64,000 bases of DNA from Bacteriovoracales bacterium (GCA_030149295.1 JASBRV010000011.1:1-64000); one strand, 5' to 3'. Positions 50,205 through 58,324 are shown, counted from the first letter of the stretch. The notes: generated by a model not told the origin, from the letters alone. Numbers and translations are program-made.

Positions 50205-51596
50205 ATGTTATTTTCACAAATTGGACCCGACACATTAAATAGAGAGCTCAATACCTTTCTTGAAGGTTCTAAACTCTCCTTGTCTCAAGTGGCGAGAAAG
50301 CTTGGGGTCTCAAAGGGTCACCTTTCAGAAATTAAAAACGGAAAGGCAACACCGGCCCTCAATACAGGTCTGCGTATCCTTAAAATCTGTGGATTAGAAG
50401 TCGAGCAGCGTCGTGCCTGGGCCCACTTTTACAATACCTCCATTTCTGAAGAATACCTTGAAGTTCATGATGATCTTGAAAAGGAGAACGCTCAAAAGCT
50501 CAATGAGAAAGTCTCCTACCTCTTAGCGAAAGATCTCGATCTTATGAATGCCTATGTCGATATTGTGAATAGCGAGGAAGAGGGAGTTCCCCTAGTGGAT
50601 CTTCGTATTGATTATGGCCGCTCAATTGAATCAAAACTAGAACGGCTTGCTAGTCAAAATGTTATCACCATTGACCTAACCGATTTGGGTAAAATCTATC
50701 GCACGGGAAAGGTTGATCCCATTATCACCAAGCAATCAAGTTATGATCTTATCAGCACCATTGTTTCTGATCAGCAGATGCAATATCAATCAGGTGAAGA
50801 CAAAGGTAAATTTAAATTTCATATCAATGATGTTGACGCCGAAGGTTTTAAAAAGCTTCAAGATCTTGTCGAGGAAACTCTCACTAAGGCCGAAACCATT
50901 ATGGGAGAACATCGCAAGAATAGACGTGACGGTGGAGAGCGCTACGCTTTTGAGGTCCTTCTTGGGCGAATTAAAAGTGTTATTGTTTTCGCTCTTCTTA
51001 TGGGTTCATTCCTTATAAGTGATGCCTCCTGGGCCCAAAGCAGTGGAGGACTCTCTGGTGGTAACTCCCAGGAAATTATTGATATAGATGAAATGGACTG
51101 GGGACAACTCAACCTCAGAGAAGACCTCAAAGTAAGCTGGCCTACTTTTAACTTCCATGGAACTAAAGTACCTCTAGATAATATTTGCCACTCAAAAGAA
51201 GAGAATGAGATTAAAACCATTGATCCAGTTTTGACTTGTACGGGAACTATATTAGTTCGTGAATACTGCACTTTTGATGGTGTTAACGAGCAGTGCACAC
51301 AAGTAGGCCCTGACCAGGAAATTGACTTCAGTGCTGCTGCAGAAACCTATCAAAGTAGTGTGACTAAGAGAGTCTGTAAAGGCCACGATATGATCAAGCA
51401 CACCCACCGCCTCAATTGGCATGGTATCCATCTTCAATTTAATGATACTTCTGGTAAACCAACTCAAAATTTCGTTCAGTCCTATAACCATATTTTCAGT
51501 GTCGATATCGATATTCTTGAAGAGGTCAACACTTCTTATGGCGTAGAAATGGTTCCAGTGGCCAAGAAAAGCTACACCATTCCCTCTTGCCAATAA
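50205..51596 (+). CDS. Xre-type HTH protein with a membrane span and exported C-terminal domain
   Basis: 463 residues. Residues 11-66 form an Xre helix-turn-helix (SLSQVARKLGVSKGHLSEIK with NGKATPALNTGLRIL). Residues 70-250 are a soluble helical region. Residues 256-277 are strongly hydrophobic and end in a signal-peptidase-like site (DASWA before Gln-Ser). Residues 278-463 are beta-rich with six Cys and a Gly/Ser-rich start, as expected for a periplasmic domain. The topology is that of ToxR/CadC-like one-component regulators, but with an Xre DNA-binding head. A GTTC-N8-GAAC dyad 58 bases upstream could be its own operator. No ribosome site is obvious. Confidence 0.75.
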   Translation: MLFSQIGPDTLNRELNTFLEGSKLSLSQVARKLGVSKGHLSEIKNGKATPALNTGLRILKICGLEVEQRRAWAHFYNTSISEEYLEVHDDLEKENAQKLNEKVSYLLAKDLDLMNAYVDIVNSEEEGVPLVDLRIDYGRSIESKLERLASQNVITIDLTDLGKIYRTGKVDPIITKQSSYDLISTIVSDQQMQYQSGEDKGKFKFHINDVDAEGFKKLQDLVEETLTKAETIMGEHRKNRRDGGERYAFEVLLGRIKSVIVFALLMGSFLISDASWAQSSGGLSGGNSQEIIDIDEMDWGQLNLREDLKVSWPTFNFHGTKVPLDNICHSKEENEIKTIDPVLTCTGTILVREYCTFDGVNEQCTQVGPDQEIDFSAAAETYQSSVTKRVCKGHDMIKHTHRLNWHGIHLQFNDTSGKPTQNFVQSYNHIFSVDIDILEEVNTSYGVEMVPVAKKSYTIPSCQ

Positions 51597-51746
51597 GCTG
51601 AAATTTTTTCACTAGTTCATGCCCAAAAACGAATTCGCTCAGCACCAGTTGAGTGAAATCTTTTTTATTGGAATAACATCCTCACCCAATAAACAACGGA
51701 CAAAAACCAATCGTCTATAAATTAAGTTTGCCCCTATTGAAGTTAA

Positions 51747-51768
51747 TGGCGGCCTAAATTGGCCGCCA
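51747..51768 (+). terminator. GC-rich hairpin after the Xre gene
   Basis: Perfect arms TGGCGGCC (51747-51754) and GGCCGCCA (51761-51768) around TAAATT, followed by ACTTTTAA. The T-run is weak, but position 150 bases past the stop and the stable stem fit a terminator for the Xre gene or a structured 3' end. Confidence 0.5.
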
Positions 51769-51818
51769 ACTTTTAAGAAGGCCTATAAGTTTTTCGATCA
51801 CCATATTTTCCTGCTTTT

Positions 51819-51846
51819 TTGGTGATTGAGGAGAGAGAGATATATT
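51819..51846 (+). promoter_or_regulatory. Candidate promoter (TTGGTG-16-TATATT) of a small RNA
   Basis: TTGGTG at 51819-51824 and TATATT at 51841-51846, spaced 16 bases. There is no open reading frame downstream before the terminator at 51906, so any transcript would be an RNA of about 80-85 bases. Confidence 0.45.
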
Positions 51847-51852
51847 ACCAGT

Positions 51853-51936
51853 GCGGCAATACTGGTAGTTTAACAGCGAGTGAATTGAGTCTCCATTCGC
51901 TTATTAAGGGAGTCCTTCGGGGCTCCCTTTTCTTTT
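51853..51936 (+). ncRNA. Putative small structured RNA
   Basis: Between the promoter at 51819-51846 and a terminator lies a pairing AGCGAGTG with CATTCGCT (51875-51901, one G-U). TACCAGT/ACTGGTA flanks the expected transcript start. The 3' end is the terminator AAGGGAG/CTCCCTT plus T-run. No known RNA family is recognised. Identity and strand are inferred only from structure and promoter. Confidence 0.4.
51906..51936 (+). terminator. Intrinsic terminator with TTCG-type loop
   Basis: AAGGGAG (51906-51912) pairs with CTCCCTT (51923-51929), with TCC/GGG inner pairing around TTC, followed by TTCTTTTTT. It is a clear terminator 310 bases from the nearest gene end on this strand, so it implies a separate transcript. 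Confidence 0.75.
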
Positions 51937-52057
51937 TTGGGAAATAGAGGCTATTTAATCATTACTCACATGGGCCATAACTTTACTGACCCTCCAAGAA
52001 CCAAGCAAAAGTCCCCCCTTTCCCTCTTTTGATCCCATCCTCTTTTAGACTAAGGTC

Positions 52058-53143
52058 ATGAAAGAAGTCTTTCTCAATACATTCAAACCGAAGAAGATTC
52101 CAAGCCTAGATGGAATAAGAGGTTTAAGCTGTCTCTTTGTCATTATAGGCCACTTTAGCTACCTCTACACGCCTTGGTTTGAAGAGGTTTTTGGACGGCG
52201 TCTAGGGCTATCCCTCGCCTTCTCAATTGGTAATCAATATACGGGAGTCACTTTCTTCTTCGTTTTAAGTGGTTTTCTCATCACTAATCTCTTAATCCTG
52301 GAACGCCAGCAAACGATGAAGGTAGATTTCAAAGTCTTTTTTATTAAAAGGCTCTTTAGAATCTTTCCCGCCTATTACTTCTACTTTGCTTGTATTGGTC
52401 TTTATTTTTCCTTAGCTGCTCCTCTTGAGATGAGCCTGCAAGATATCCTCGCCGCCATTACCTATACCAGTAACTACCTCTCCGATAAGAATCCCTGGCA
52501 TATCGGTCACTTTTGGTCTCTTGCCCTTGAGGAACAATTCTATTTGATCTGGCCTATCGCCTTTGCTCTCTCTTACAAGCGTTTTGGTTTTCGCTTCCCC
52601 CTTACCATGATCATTCTCGCGCCTCTTCTTCGTGTGGCGACCTACTATCTCTTTGTCGATTTAAGACCACGCATTAGCATTATGACCCACACAAGAATTG
52701 ATAGCCTTATGTTCGGCTGCTTACTGGCCTACGCCTATCGCGCCGATCTCTTTGAAAAATTAAATAAAGGTATTCTCAAATTTAAACTGCACTATCTTAG
52801 TGCCTTTCACATTTTCTTCTTCTCGCGCTTTCTTCAAATGAGCTTTCAGGGAAAATACACCATGACCGTGGGGTATAGTTTGGATTGCCTTGGCATGTGT
52901 CTGCTAATCATTTATGCCGTCTCTAACAAGAGTCTGATGAGCCGCTTTTTAAACCTTCCTCTTATGGTTCACTTAGGAAGTCTTAGCTATAGTCTCTATT
53001 TATGGCATGTGCCCTTCGCTTGGAAGGCCTATGGAGATGAAAATCTCGCTTTGCGATTGATTCTCATTTATCTGTGCGCGCTTGGAAGTTATCTGCTCAT
53101 TGAGGCGCCTTTTATGAGGTGGCGCCAGCGGGTGTTGAGCTAA
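52058..53143 (+). CDS. OafA/YrhL-type acyltransferase, integral membrane
   Basis: 361 residues with about ten hydrophobic helices. It begins with the family signature PSLDGIRGLSCLFVIIGHFS, which contains the catalytic-site His. VTFFFVLSGFLITNLL, RIFPAYYFYF and HFWSLALEEQFYLIWP complete the Acyltransferase-3 pattern. Such enzymes O-acylate cell-surface sugars or peptidoglycan at the inner membrane. AAGG lies only 2 bases before the ATG. TAGACT ends 6 bases upstream, so a leaderless start is possible here too. The stop touches the convergent ferredoxin gene. Confidence 0.92.
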   Translation: MKEVFLNTFKPKKIPSLDGIRGLSCLFVIIGHFSYLYTPWFEEVFGRRLGLSLAFSIGNQYTGVTFFFVLSGFLITNLLILERQQTMKVDFKVFFIKRLFRIFPAYYFYFACIGLYFSLAAPLEMSLQDILAAITYTSNYLSDKNPWHIGHFWSLALEEQFYLIWPIAFALSYKRFGFRFPLTMIILAPLLRVATYYLFVDLRPRISIMTHTRIDSLMFGCLLAYAYRADLFEKLNKGILKFKLHYLSAFHIFFFSRFLQMSFQGKYTMTVGYSLDCLGMCLLIIYAVSNKSLMSRFLNLPLMVHLGSLSYSLYLWHVPFAWKAYGDENLALRLILIYLCALGSYLLIEAPFMRWRQRVLS

Positions 53144-53716
53144 TTATTCTTTGTCTTTGTCCGTCTCAGGCTCTTGCTCAGGAATGACAAAGGGCTTAGG
53201 GCGACGATTCCCCCCCTTACCAGGCATGCGAGTAGGATCTTTATCCTGCTCCCAGTGACGCTGCCAAGAGTTCCTCTTCTCTTCTTTAGCTTTAAAGTTT
53301 TGATGGCGCTCTTCATGAATAGCGGCCACCTCTTCCTTTGTCCGCTTGCGAACAGAACCTTTTGCTGGAGGCGTAAAGTTCTTCTTTGTTTTTTCGTTAA
53401 GCTTAACAGCATCAGTAGTCTTATCATGAAGGGAGAGGTCCACTTCAATTGGGCCTGTCACCATGGCCTGACAGCTTAGTCTCTCCTTCGTGATGTGAAA
53501 GACATTACCAATAAGCTTTGTTTCATCAAGGGGTGGAGTATTGAGGTTATCCTGTCCTTGCATTATTTTAACGACACAATCAGCACAAGTTGCATAACCC
53601 CCACACGACGACTTTATATAGATACCGGCTTCTCTCGCTGCCGTGAGAAGGGCCTTGCCTTCCTCCACTTCAAGAGTTTGCCCCGAGGGCTGAAAAGTCA
53701 CCGTATGAGTCGTCAT
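53144..53716 (-). CDS. 2Fe-2S ferredoxin with long charged tail
   Basis: 190 residues; the first 95 are a plant-type/adrenodoxin-like ferredoxin with cluster ligands CGGYATCADC (four Cys with a later RLSCQ; the CxxxxxCxxC spacing is visible) and strand VTFQPSGQTLEVEEG. The C-terminal 95 residues are Lys/Glu/Arg/Pro-rich, apparently disordered, and absent from standard ferredoxins of about 100-110 residues. It is a cytoplasmic electron carrier with unknown partner. It is last in the minus-strand run starting at rpoH and begins right at the stop of the PHA-type gene. Confidence 0.87.
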   Translation of the reverse strand: MTTHTVTFQPSGQTLEVEEGKALLTAAREAGIYIKSSCGGYATCADCVVKIMQGQDNLNTPPLDETKLIGNVFHITKERLSCQAMVTGPIEVDLSLHDKTTDAVKLNEKTKKNFTPPAKGSVRKRTKEEVAAIHEERHQNFKAKEEKRNSWQRHWEQDKDPTRMPGKGGNRRPKPFVIPEQEPETDKDKE

Positions 53717-54004
53717 TTAGATATGCCTTTTTAATTTACCCTCAATCGTCTCTAAAACCGACTTTTTAAAGGGTTTTAGCATAAAAGAGAGGTCACAATT
53801 TACTTCCGCCTGAGTATCGGTGAAAACCAGGTCAAGAGTAAAGCCTTTTCCCTTAGCCTGTAATTTTGTATTGGCTTCATCATAGCTGATATCAGCTTTG
53901 ATCTTCCACTTCTCAATATACTCGGGGGTAATAAGAGCACAGGCCTCTTTGTAAGCGTCTTCTTTATTACTTAATTTGCTATAGGGTACTTTTAAGTCTG
54001 CCAT
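53717..54004 (-). CDS. Polyhydroxyalkanoic acid system-like small protein
   Basis: 95 residues. Predicted helix, four to five strands, then a terminal helix (PFKKSVLETIEGKLKRHI) match the layout of the PHA_gran_rgn family of putative polyhydroxyalkanoate-system proteins, in which the domain resembles a steroid/lipid-binding fold. The match is by overall pattern and is not strong. Located between dut and ferredoxin with gaps of 9 and 0 bases, so co-transcribed. Confidence 0.55.
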   Translation of the reverse strand: MADLKVPYSKLSNKEDAYKEACALITPEYIEKWKIKADISYDEANTKLQAKGKGFTLDLVFTDTQAEVNCDLSFMLKPFKKSVLETIEGKLKRHI

Positions 54005-54013
54005 CGATTATCC

Positions 54014-54478
54014 TTAATTCTTACCAGTAGATCCAAAACCACCTGCTCCACGCTCCGTCGAGGTAAGGGTCTCCCCTTCCACAAATTGGGCCTGAGTCAC
54101 AGGAGCTAGCACCAGTTGAGCGATACGATCACCATGAGAAATAGTGTAGTCCTCAGTACCAAAGTTACCAAGAATGACCTTCACTTCTCCGCGGTAATCA
54201 CAGTCAATGGTGCCGGGGCTATTTACGACGAGGAGGCTCGTCTTGAAAGAGAGGCCAGAGCGTGGCCTCACCTGAATTTCAAAACCAAGGGGAATTTCCA
54301 TCGCTAGCCCAGTAGGGACTAAAACCCTCTGACCTGGCCTAATGATAAGACCTTCCCCTCGCATTTTTGAAGGTAAGCTGGCCCTTATATCAGCGCCAGC
54401 AGCTCCTTCAGTTTCATAGCGAGGAAAGTCAAAAGTGCGGTCAAAGTGCTCAAGAGCGAGTAGCTTTACCTTATTCAT
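54014..54478 (-). CDS. dut: Deoxyuridine triphosphate nucleotidohydrolase (dUTPase)
   Basis: 154 residues with all five trimeric dUTPase motifs: AAGADIRASLPSK (1), RPRSGLSFK (2), NSPGTIDCDYRGEVKV (3), GDRIAQLVLAPV (4) and the C-terminal P-loop-like RGAGGFGSTGKN (5). It hydrolyses dUTP to dUMP and PPi, keeping uracil out of DNA and feeding thymidylate synthesis. GAGG precedes the ATG. It lies 19 bases after the pnp stop, in the same transcription unit. Confidence 0.96.
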   Translation of the reverse strand: MNKVKLLALEHFDRTFDFPRYETEGAAGADIRASLPSKMRGEGLIIRPGQRVLVPTGLAMEIPLGFEIQVRPRSGLSFKTSLLVVNSPGTIDCDYRGEVKVILGNFGTEDYTISHGDRIAQLVLAPVTQAQFVEGETLTSTERGAGGFGSTGKN

Positions 54479-54497
54479 TGCCTCTCCTCGATATGCT

Positions 54498-56618
54498 TTA
54501 AGAGTCTTTCTTTTTAAGTGGCTCTACGGCTTTACAAGAAAGCTTCAAGCGACCCATACGATCAACTTCGATAACCTTCACTTTAACGGTATCACCTTCA
54601 GAAACATATTGAGCAACATCATTAACACGGTCATCTGCAATTTCTGAGACGTGAACGAGTCCACTCACACCAGGAACGATATCAACGAAAGCACCGTACT
54701 CTTTAAGAGTCACAACTTTTGCGTCATAGATCGATCCCACTTCTGGACCATTAATTTGAAGAGCAATAAAATTCACGCAATCTTTAAGAACTTGTGAATC
54801 AGTACCAAGAACCTTAACAGTTCCGTCTTCTTCAACTTCCATTGTTACGCCAAAGTCTTCTTGAACTTGCTTGATGTTCTTACCACCTGGACCAATGAGG
54901 GCACCGATCTTATCCGTTGGAATCTTCGTCGTTTCGATACGAGGAACGCCATCTTTAAATTCAGCTCTTTCACTAGAGATTGTCTTCGCCATTTCACCAA
55001 GAATATGGAGGCGACCCTCTTGTGCTTGCTTCATTGCTGTTTCAACGATCTCACGAGTAAGACCTGTGATTTTAATATCCATCTGAATCGCTGTTACACC
55101 TTCAGTTGTACCAGCAACTTTGAAGTCCATATCACCAAGGTGATCTTCGTCACCAAGAATATCAGTAAGAACCTTGAAGCGATCTCCCTCAGTAATTAGA
55201 CCCATTGCAATCCCAGCAACTGGGGCTTTAAGAGGAACACCAGCATCCATTAGCGCCATTGAAGCAGAACAAACAGAGCCCATTGAAGAAGAACCATTTG
55301 ATTCAAGAACCTCACAAACTACACGAGTTGTGTAAGGAAATTCTTCTGGCATTACCGCTTTTACACCACGCTCAGCGAGGTTTCCGTGACCAAGTTCACG
55401 ACGACCAACACCTCTTACACCACGAGCTTCCCCAACTGAGTAAGGAGGAAAGTTGTAGTGAAGATAAAATTTATCGTAATTAATGCCAACAATACGGTCA
55501 CTCATCTGCTCACCAGACTTACCGCCGATAGTAACTGCGGCCATGACCTGTGTTTCACCACGAGTGAAAAGTGAAGATCCGTGTGGAGTTTGAAGAATTG
55601 ATGTTTCAGTCTCAATCTGACGAACTTCGTTCATCTTACGACCGCCAATTCTCTTCTCTTCGTTAAGGATGTCAGCTCTCATCATATTATACATGAGTTC
55701 ATCAACACCTTTGTAAGCTTCCTTACCGAAAGAAGCGTCCTCGCTAAGACCAAAAGCGGCAGGATCAGCTGCCATTGCTTCTTTTACCTTAGCTTCAAGG
55801 GCTCTTGTGGCTGCTTGTCTTTCCATCTTATCAACAGTTGAAATACAAGCACGAGCATCACCAGCAAAGTCAGCTGTAATTTTACTTACCATTGTTTCGT
55901 TAGCCGCAGCGGAAACAAATTCACGCTTCGTCTTACCAACTTCTTCACGCACTTTCTCAAGGAGAGAAACGTACTCTTTAATATTGTCGTGAGCAAACCA
56001 GATCGCTGCAAGAACTTGATCTTCAGGAACGATTTCTGCTTCACCTTCAACCATAAGGATAGCGTCTTTTGAAGCGGCAACGGCGATTTCTAGGTCAGAC
56101 TCTTCCCACTGCTCATGGCTTGGATTGAGCACGAACTCTCCATTAACACGACCAACCTTACAAGTACCAATAGGACCCGCGAAAGGAATGTCTGAAATCG
56201 TTAGGGCAGCTGATGCTCCAAGACCTGCAAGAACTTCAGGGTCACCATTAGGACCATAAGAAAGAACGGTACATGAAACGACAGTGTCGAACATATACCC
56301 TTCTGGGAAAAGAGGTCTTAAAGGACGGTCAATAAGACGCGCATTAAGTGTCTCTTGATCAGTAGGACGCCCTTCACGCTTTCTAAAACCACCGAGGAAC
56401 TTACCTGCTGAATAGAATTTCTCTGTGTACTCTACGAGAAGTGGAAAGAAATCCTGACCATCTTTAACTGTTCTCGCTGAACAAACAGTGACGAGAACTT
56501 GAGTTCCCTCACAGCTCACGAGAACTGAGCCATCTGCTTGCTTGGCCAAACGGCCAGTTTCAATTGTTACTTCTCTGCCCCCATAATTGAGGCTCCATGT
56601 TTTCTTGTTTTCGTTCAT
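54498..56618 (-). CDS. pnp: Polyribonucleotide nucleotidyltransferase (PNPase)
   Basis: 706 residues with two RNase PH cores (GRPTDQETLNARLIDRPLRP in the first; TRGETQVMAAVTIG in the second), a KH domain (GALIGPGGKNIKQVQEDFGV, about 562-581) and an S1 domain (about 622-695, GAFVDIVPGVSGLVHVSEI). It degrades RNA 3' to 5' by phosphorolysis as part of the degradosome. AGGAG precedes the ATG. A 160-base leader separates it from the rpsO terminator; in other bacteria this leader mediates RNase III-dependent autoregulation, not verifiable here. Confidence 0.97.
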   Translation of the reverse strand: MNENKKTWSLNYGGREVTIETGRLAKQADGSVLVSCEGTQVLVTVCSARTVKDGQDFFPLLVEYTEKFYSAGKFLGGFRKREGRPTDQETLNARLIDRPLRPLFPEGYMFDTVVSCTVLSYGPNGDPEVLAGLGASAALTISDIPFAGPIGTCKVGRVNGEFVLNPSHEQWEESDLEIAVAASKDAILMVEGEAEIVPEDQVLAAIWFAHDNIKEYVSLLEKVREEVGKTKREFVSAAANETMVSKITADFAGDARACISTVDKMERQAATRALEAKVKEAMAADPAAFGLSEDASFGKEAYKGVDELMYNMMRADILNEEKRIGGRKMNEVRQIETETSILQTPHGSSLFTRGETQVMAAVTIGGKSGEQMSDRIVGINYDKFYLHYNFPPYSVGEARGVRGVGRRELGHGNLAERGVKAVMPEEFPYTTRVVCEVLESNGSSSMGSVCSASMALMDAGVPLKAPVAGIAMGLITEGDRFKVLTDILGDEDHLGDMDFKVAGTTEGVTAIQMDIKITGLTREIVETAMKQAQEGRLHILGEMAKTISSERAEFKDGVPRIETTKIPTDKIGALIGPGGKNIKQVQEDFGVTMEVEEDGTVKVLGTDSQVLKDCVNFIALQINGPEVGSIYDAKVVTLKEYGAFVDIVPGVSGLVHVSEIADDRVNDVAQYVSEGDTVKVKVIEVDRMGRLKLSCKAVEPLKKKDS

Positions 56619-56799
56619 AGACGAATCTCCTGTAAAAAAATAATGAGGAGGCCATGGAAACTAAGGGGGATTCAAAGAATATTTCAAACAACTAAGGGTA
56701 TTTAGCTATTTCAAATATCCCTTAAATCCTTGTCTTAGAATCGAGTCCATCCTCTAAAAAATGTGTCTTCATTATAGGCACTTCAATCAAGATTGAAAA

Positions 56800-56837
56800 T
56801 ACCCCAAAAAAAGAAAGGGGAGGCCAAAAGCCTCCCC
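56800..56837 (-). terminator. Terminator after rpsO, upstream of pnp
   Basis: Perfect arms GGGGAGGC (56817-56824) and GCCTCCCC (56830-56837) with a 5-base loop; on the minus strand CTTTCTTTTTTT follows. It may be partly read through, as in the rpsO-pnp operons of other bacteria. Confidence 0.85.
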
Positions 56838-56864
56838 TTCAGTCTTTTTTGCTTTATTTCTTGC

Positions 56865-57143
56865 TTACTTTCTAAGCCCAAGATCCTTAATAACTGACTT
56901 GTAGTTATCTTCACTTGAGTTACGAAGGTACTTAAGAAGTGAACGACGACGTCCAATCATCTTAAGAAGACCACGATTTGAGTGGTAGTCATGCTTGTTA
57001 GCAGCAAAGTGCTCTTTAAGGCCGTTAATTCTCTCTGTAAGAATCGCAACCTGAACAGCTGTACAACCAGTGTCCTTTTCACCTGCACCATATTTGGCAC
57101 CAAAAGTTTTTACGATTTCAGCTGTTTTTTCAGAACTGATCAT
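56865..57143 (-). CDS. rpsO: 30S ribosomal protein S15
   Basis: 92 residues from the ATG at 57143, which has GAGGAG 6 nt upstream; nine earlier in-frame codons include that ribosome site and are not coding. The S15 pattern is plain: VQVAILTERINGLKEHFAAN, KHDYHSNRGLLKMIGRRRSL and LLKYLRNSSEDNYKSVIKDL. It binds 16S rRNA early in assembly of the small subunit platform. Downstream comes the terminator and pnp, the classical order. Confidence 0.97.
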   Translation of the reverse strand: MISSEKTAEIVKTFGAKYGAGEKDTGCTAVQVAILTERINGLKEHFAANKHDYHSNRGLLKMIGRRRSLLKYLRNSSEDNYKSVIKDLGLRK

Positions 57144-57235
57144 TTCTTTCTCCTCTTCACTTACCCTCACGGCAGCTTGGCTTCACTAGAAAGTCTTACC
57201 ACTTGTGGGGCGCTTAATAATACGATTTCGGGAAT

Positions 57236-58303
57236 TTACCTGATATGCTGGGCCATGTAAACCTTTAAGTTTCGCATTAACCTTTCTTCAATCTGACGCA
57301 CACGCTCACGGCTAATGCCATAATCATCAGCGATCGCCTGGAGACTGGGTGGCATCTCGCTAAGTAGCCGTTTTTTAAAGATATCTCTATCTCGCTCTTT
57401 AAGCCCACCCACAAAATCAGTGAGGTGCTCTCTCAGAAGCTCAAGAGATTGACCCTCTTCAACAATTTCTTCAGGCGTCGGTCCATCATCTTCAAGGTAC
57501 TGCGCAAAAGTTCCCCCGCTGCCTTCATCACTAACAGGACTATCAATACTCACCTCACCACCACTAGAGGGATCAAGTCTCTTATCCATGGTGATAACGG
57601 CCTTTTCACTGACCCCAAGATTTTCACTAATCACTTTGGCGTCAGGGGTGATCCCCTGGGCCTCAAGGCGGCTCTTCTCTTTCATCAAATTAAAGAAGAG
57701 CTTCTTTTGCTCATTTGTCGTTCCAATCTTTACGAGGCGAAAGTTGTCGAGAATAAACTTGAGAACATAGGAGCGGATCCACCAGCTCGCGTAATAGCTT
57801 AGCTTAGCGCCTTTATCAGCGTCATACTTACTGACCGCCTTCATAAGACCGATATTTCCCTCTTGAATGAGATCCATCGTATTTTGCCAGGCCGTCTTAT
57901 ATTCCATGGCAATTTTTACGACTAAACGAAGGTTAGCAAGAACGAGCTTTTTGGCGATTTCAACATCACCCGTTTCGGCCAGGGCCGTTGTCAGTGCCTT
58001 CTCCTGCTCTTCACTAAGAAGCGGATAGCGGCTAATTTCTCGCATATAAGCAGTGAGAGGATCTTTACTCTTTTGGGTCGGAACAAGCTCACCACCCGTA
58101 GCGGGAATGAGAGCATTGTTAATGGCCTCAAGCTGTTCATCAATATCATCAAAGCTCTTGGCCTCTTCTAATTTTCTAAGGGGCGTAACATCAATGGTGT
58201 CAAATTCCTCATCTTTCTGAGGAGCTTGGGAAGCATCTTGCGAGCTATCCTGAGCATTGTCGTCAATAATGATTTCACCCTCAAGGGTCTTCTTCTTCGT
58301 CAT
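57236..58303 (-). CDS. rpoH: RNA polymerase sigma factor RpoH (sigma-32 type)
   Basis: 355 residues from the ATG at 58303. Sigma region 2 includes DLIQEGNIGLMKAVSKYDAD and YASWWIRSYVLKFILDNFRL. It is followed by the RpoH-type box TTNEQKKLFFNLM (about 154-166 of the core) and region 4 with SLQAIADDYGISRERVRQIEE. E. coli RpoH has 284 residues; here an N-terminal tail of about 75 acidic, Gln-rich residues precedes region 1.2 (DPLTAYMREISRYPLLSEEQE). It directs heat-shock type promoters. TGGTAGAGT ends 7 bases before the ATG, with no ribosome site, so the mRNA is probably leaderless. Confidence 0.92.
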   Translation of the reverse strand: MTKKKTLEGEIIIDDNAQDSSQDASQAPQKDEEFDTIDVTPLRKLEEAKSFDDIDEQLEAINNALIPATGGELVPTQKSKDPLTAYMREISRYPLLSEEQEKALTTALAETGDVEIAKKLVLANLRLVVKIAMEYKTAWQNTMDLIQEGNIGLMKAVSKYDADKGAKLSYYASWWIRSYVLKFILDNFRLVKIGTTNEQKKLFFNLMKEKSRLEAQGITPDAKVISENLGVSEKAVITMDKRLDPSSGGEVSIDSPVSDEGSGGTFAQYLEDDGPTPEEIVEEGQSLELLREHLTDFVGGLKERDRDIFKKRLLSEMPPSLQAIADDYGISRERVRQIEERLMRNLKVYMAQHIR

Positions 58304-58310
58304 GATGCGC

Positions 58311-58319
58311 ACTCTACCA
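58311..58319 (-). promoter_or_regulatory. Extended -10 box (TGGTAGAGT) 7 nt before rpoH
   Basis: TGGTAGAGT on the minus strand ends 7 bases before the rpoH ATG and overlaps the end of the space behind the next gene. It is the same TGnTAGAGT as ahead of the protease at 16565. Confidence 0.5.
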
Positions 58320-58324
58320 CGGTC

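Larger units (their letters stand above)
51597..52057. other. 461-base gap with hairpins and a possible small RNA
   Basis: No protein frame of note on either strand. From left to right: an 8-bp hairpin (51747-51768), a consensus-like promoter (51819-51846), three further inverted repeats and a terminator (51906-51936), then 120 bases without visible structure before the acyltransferase gene. Confidence 0.5.
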
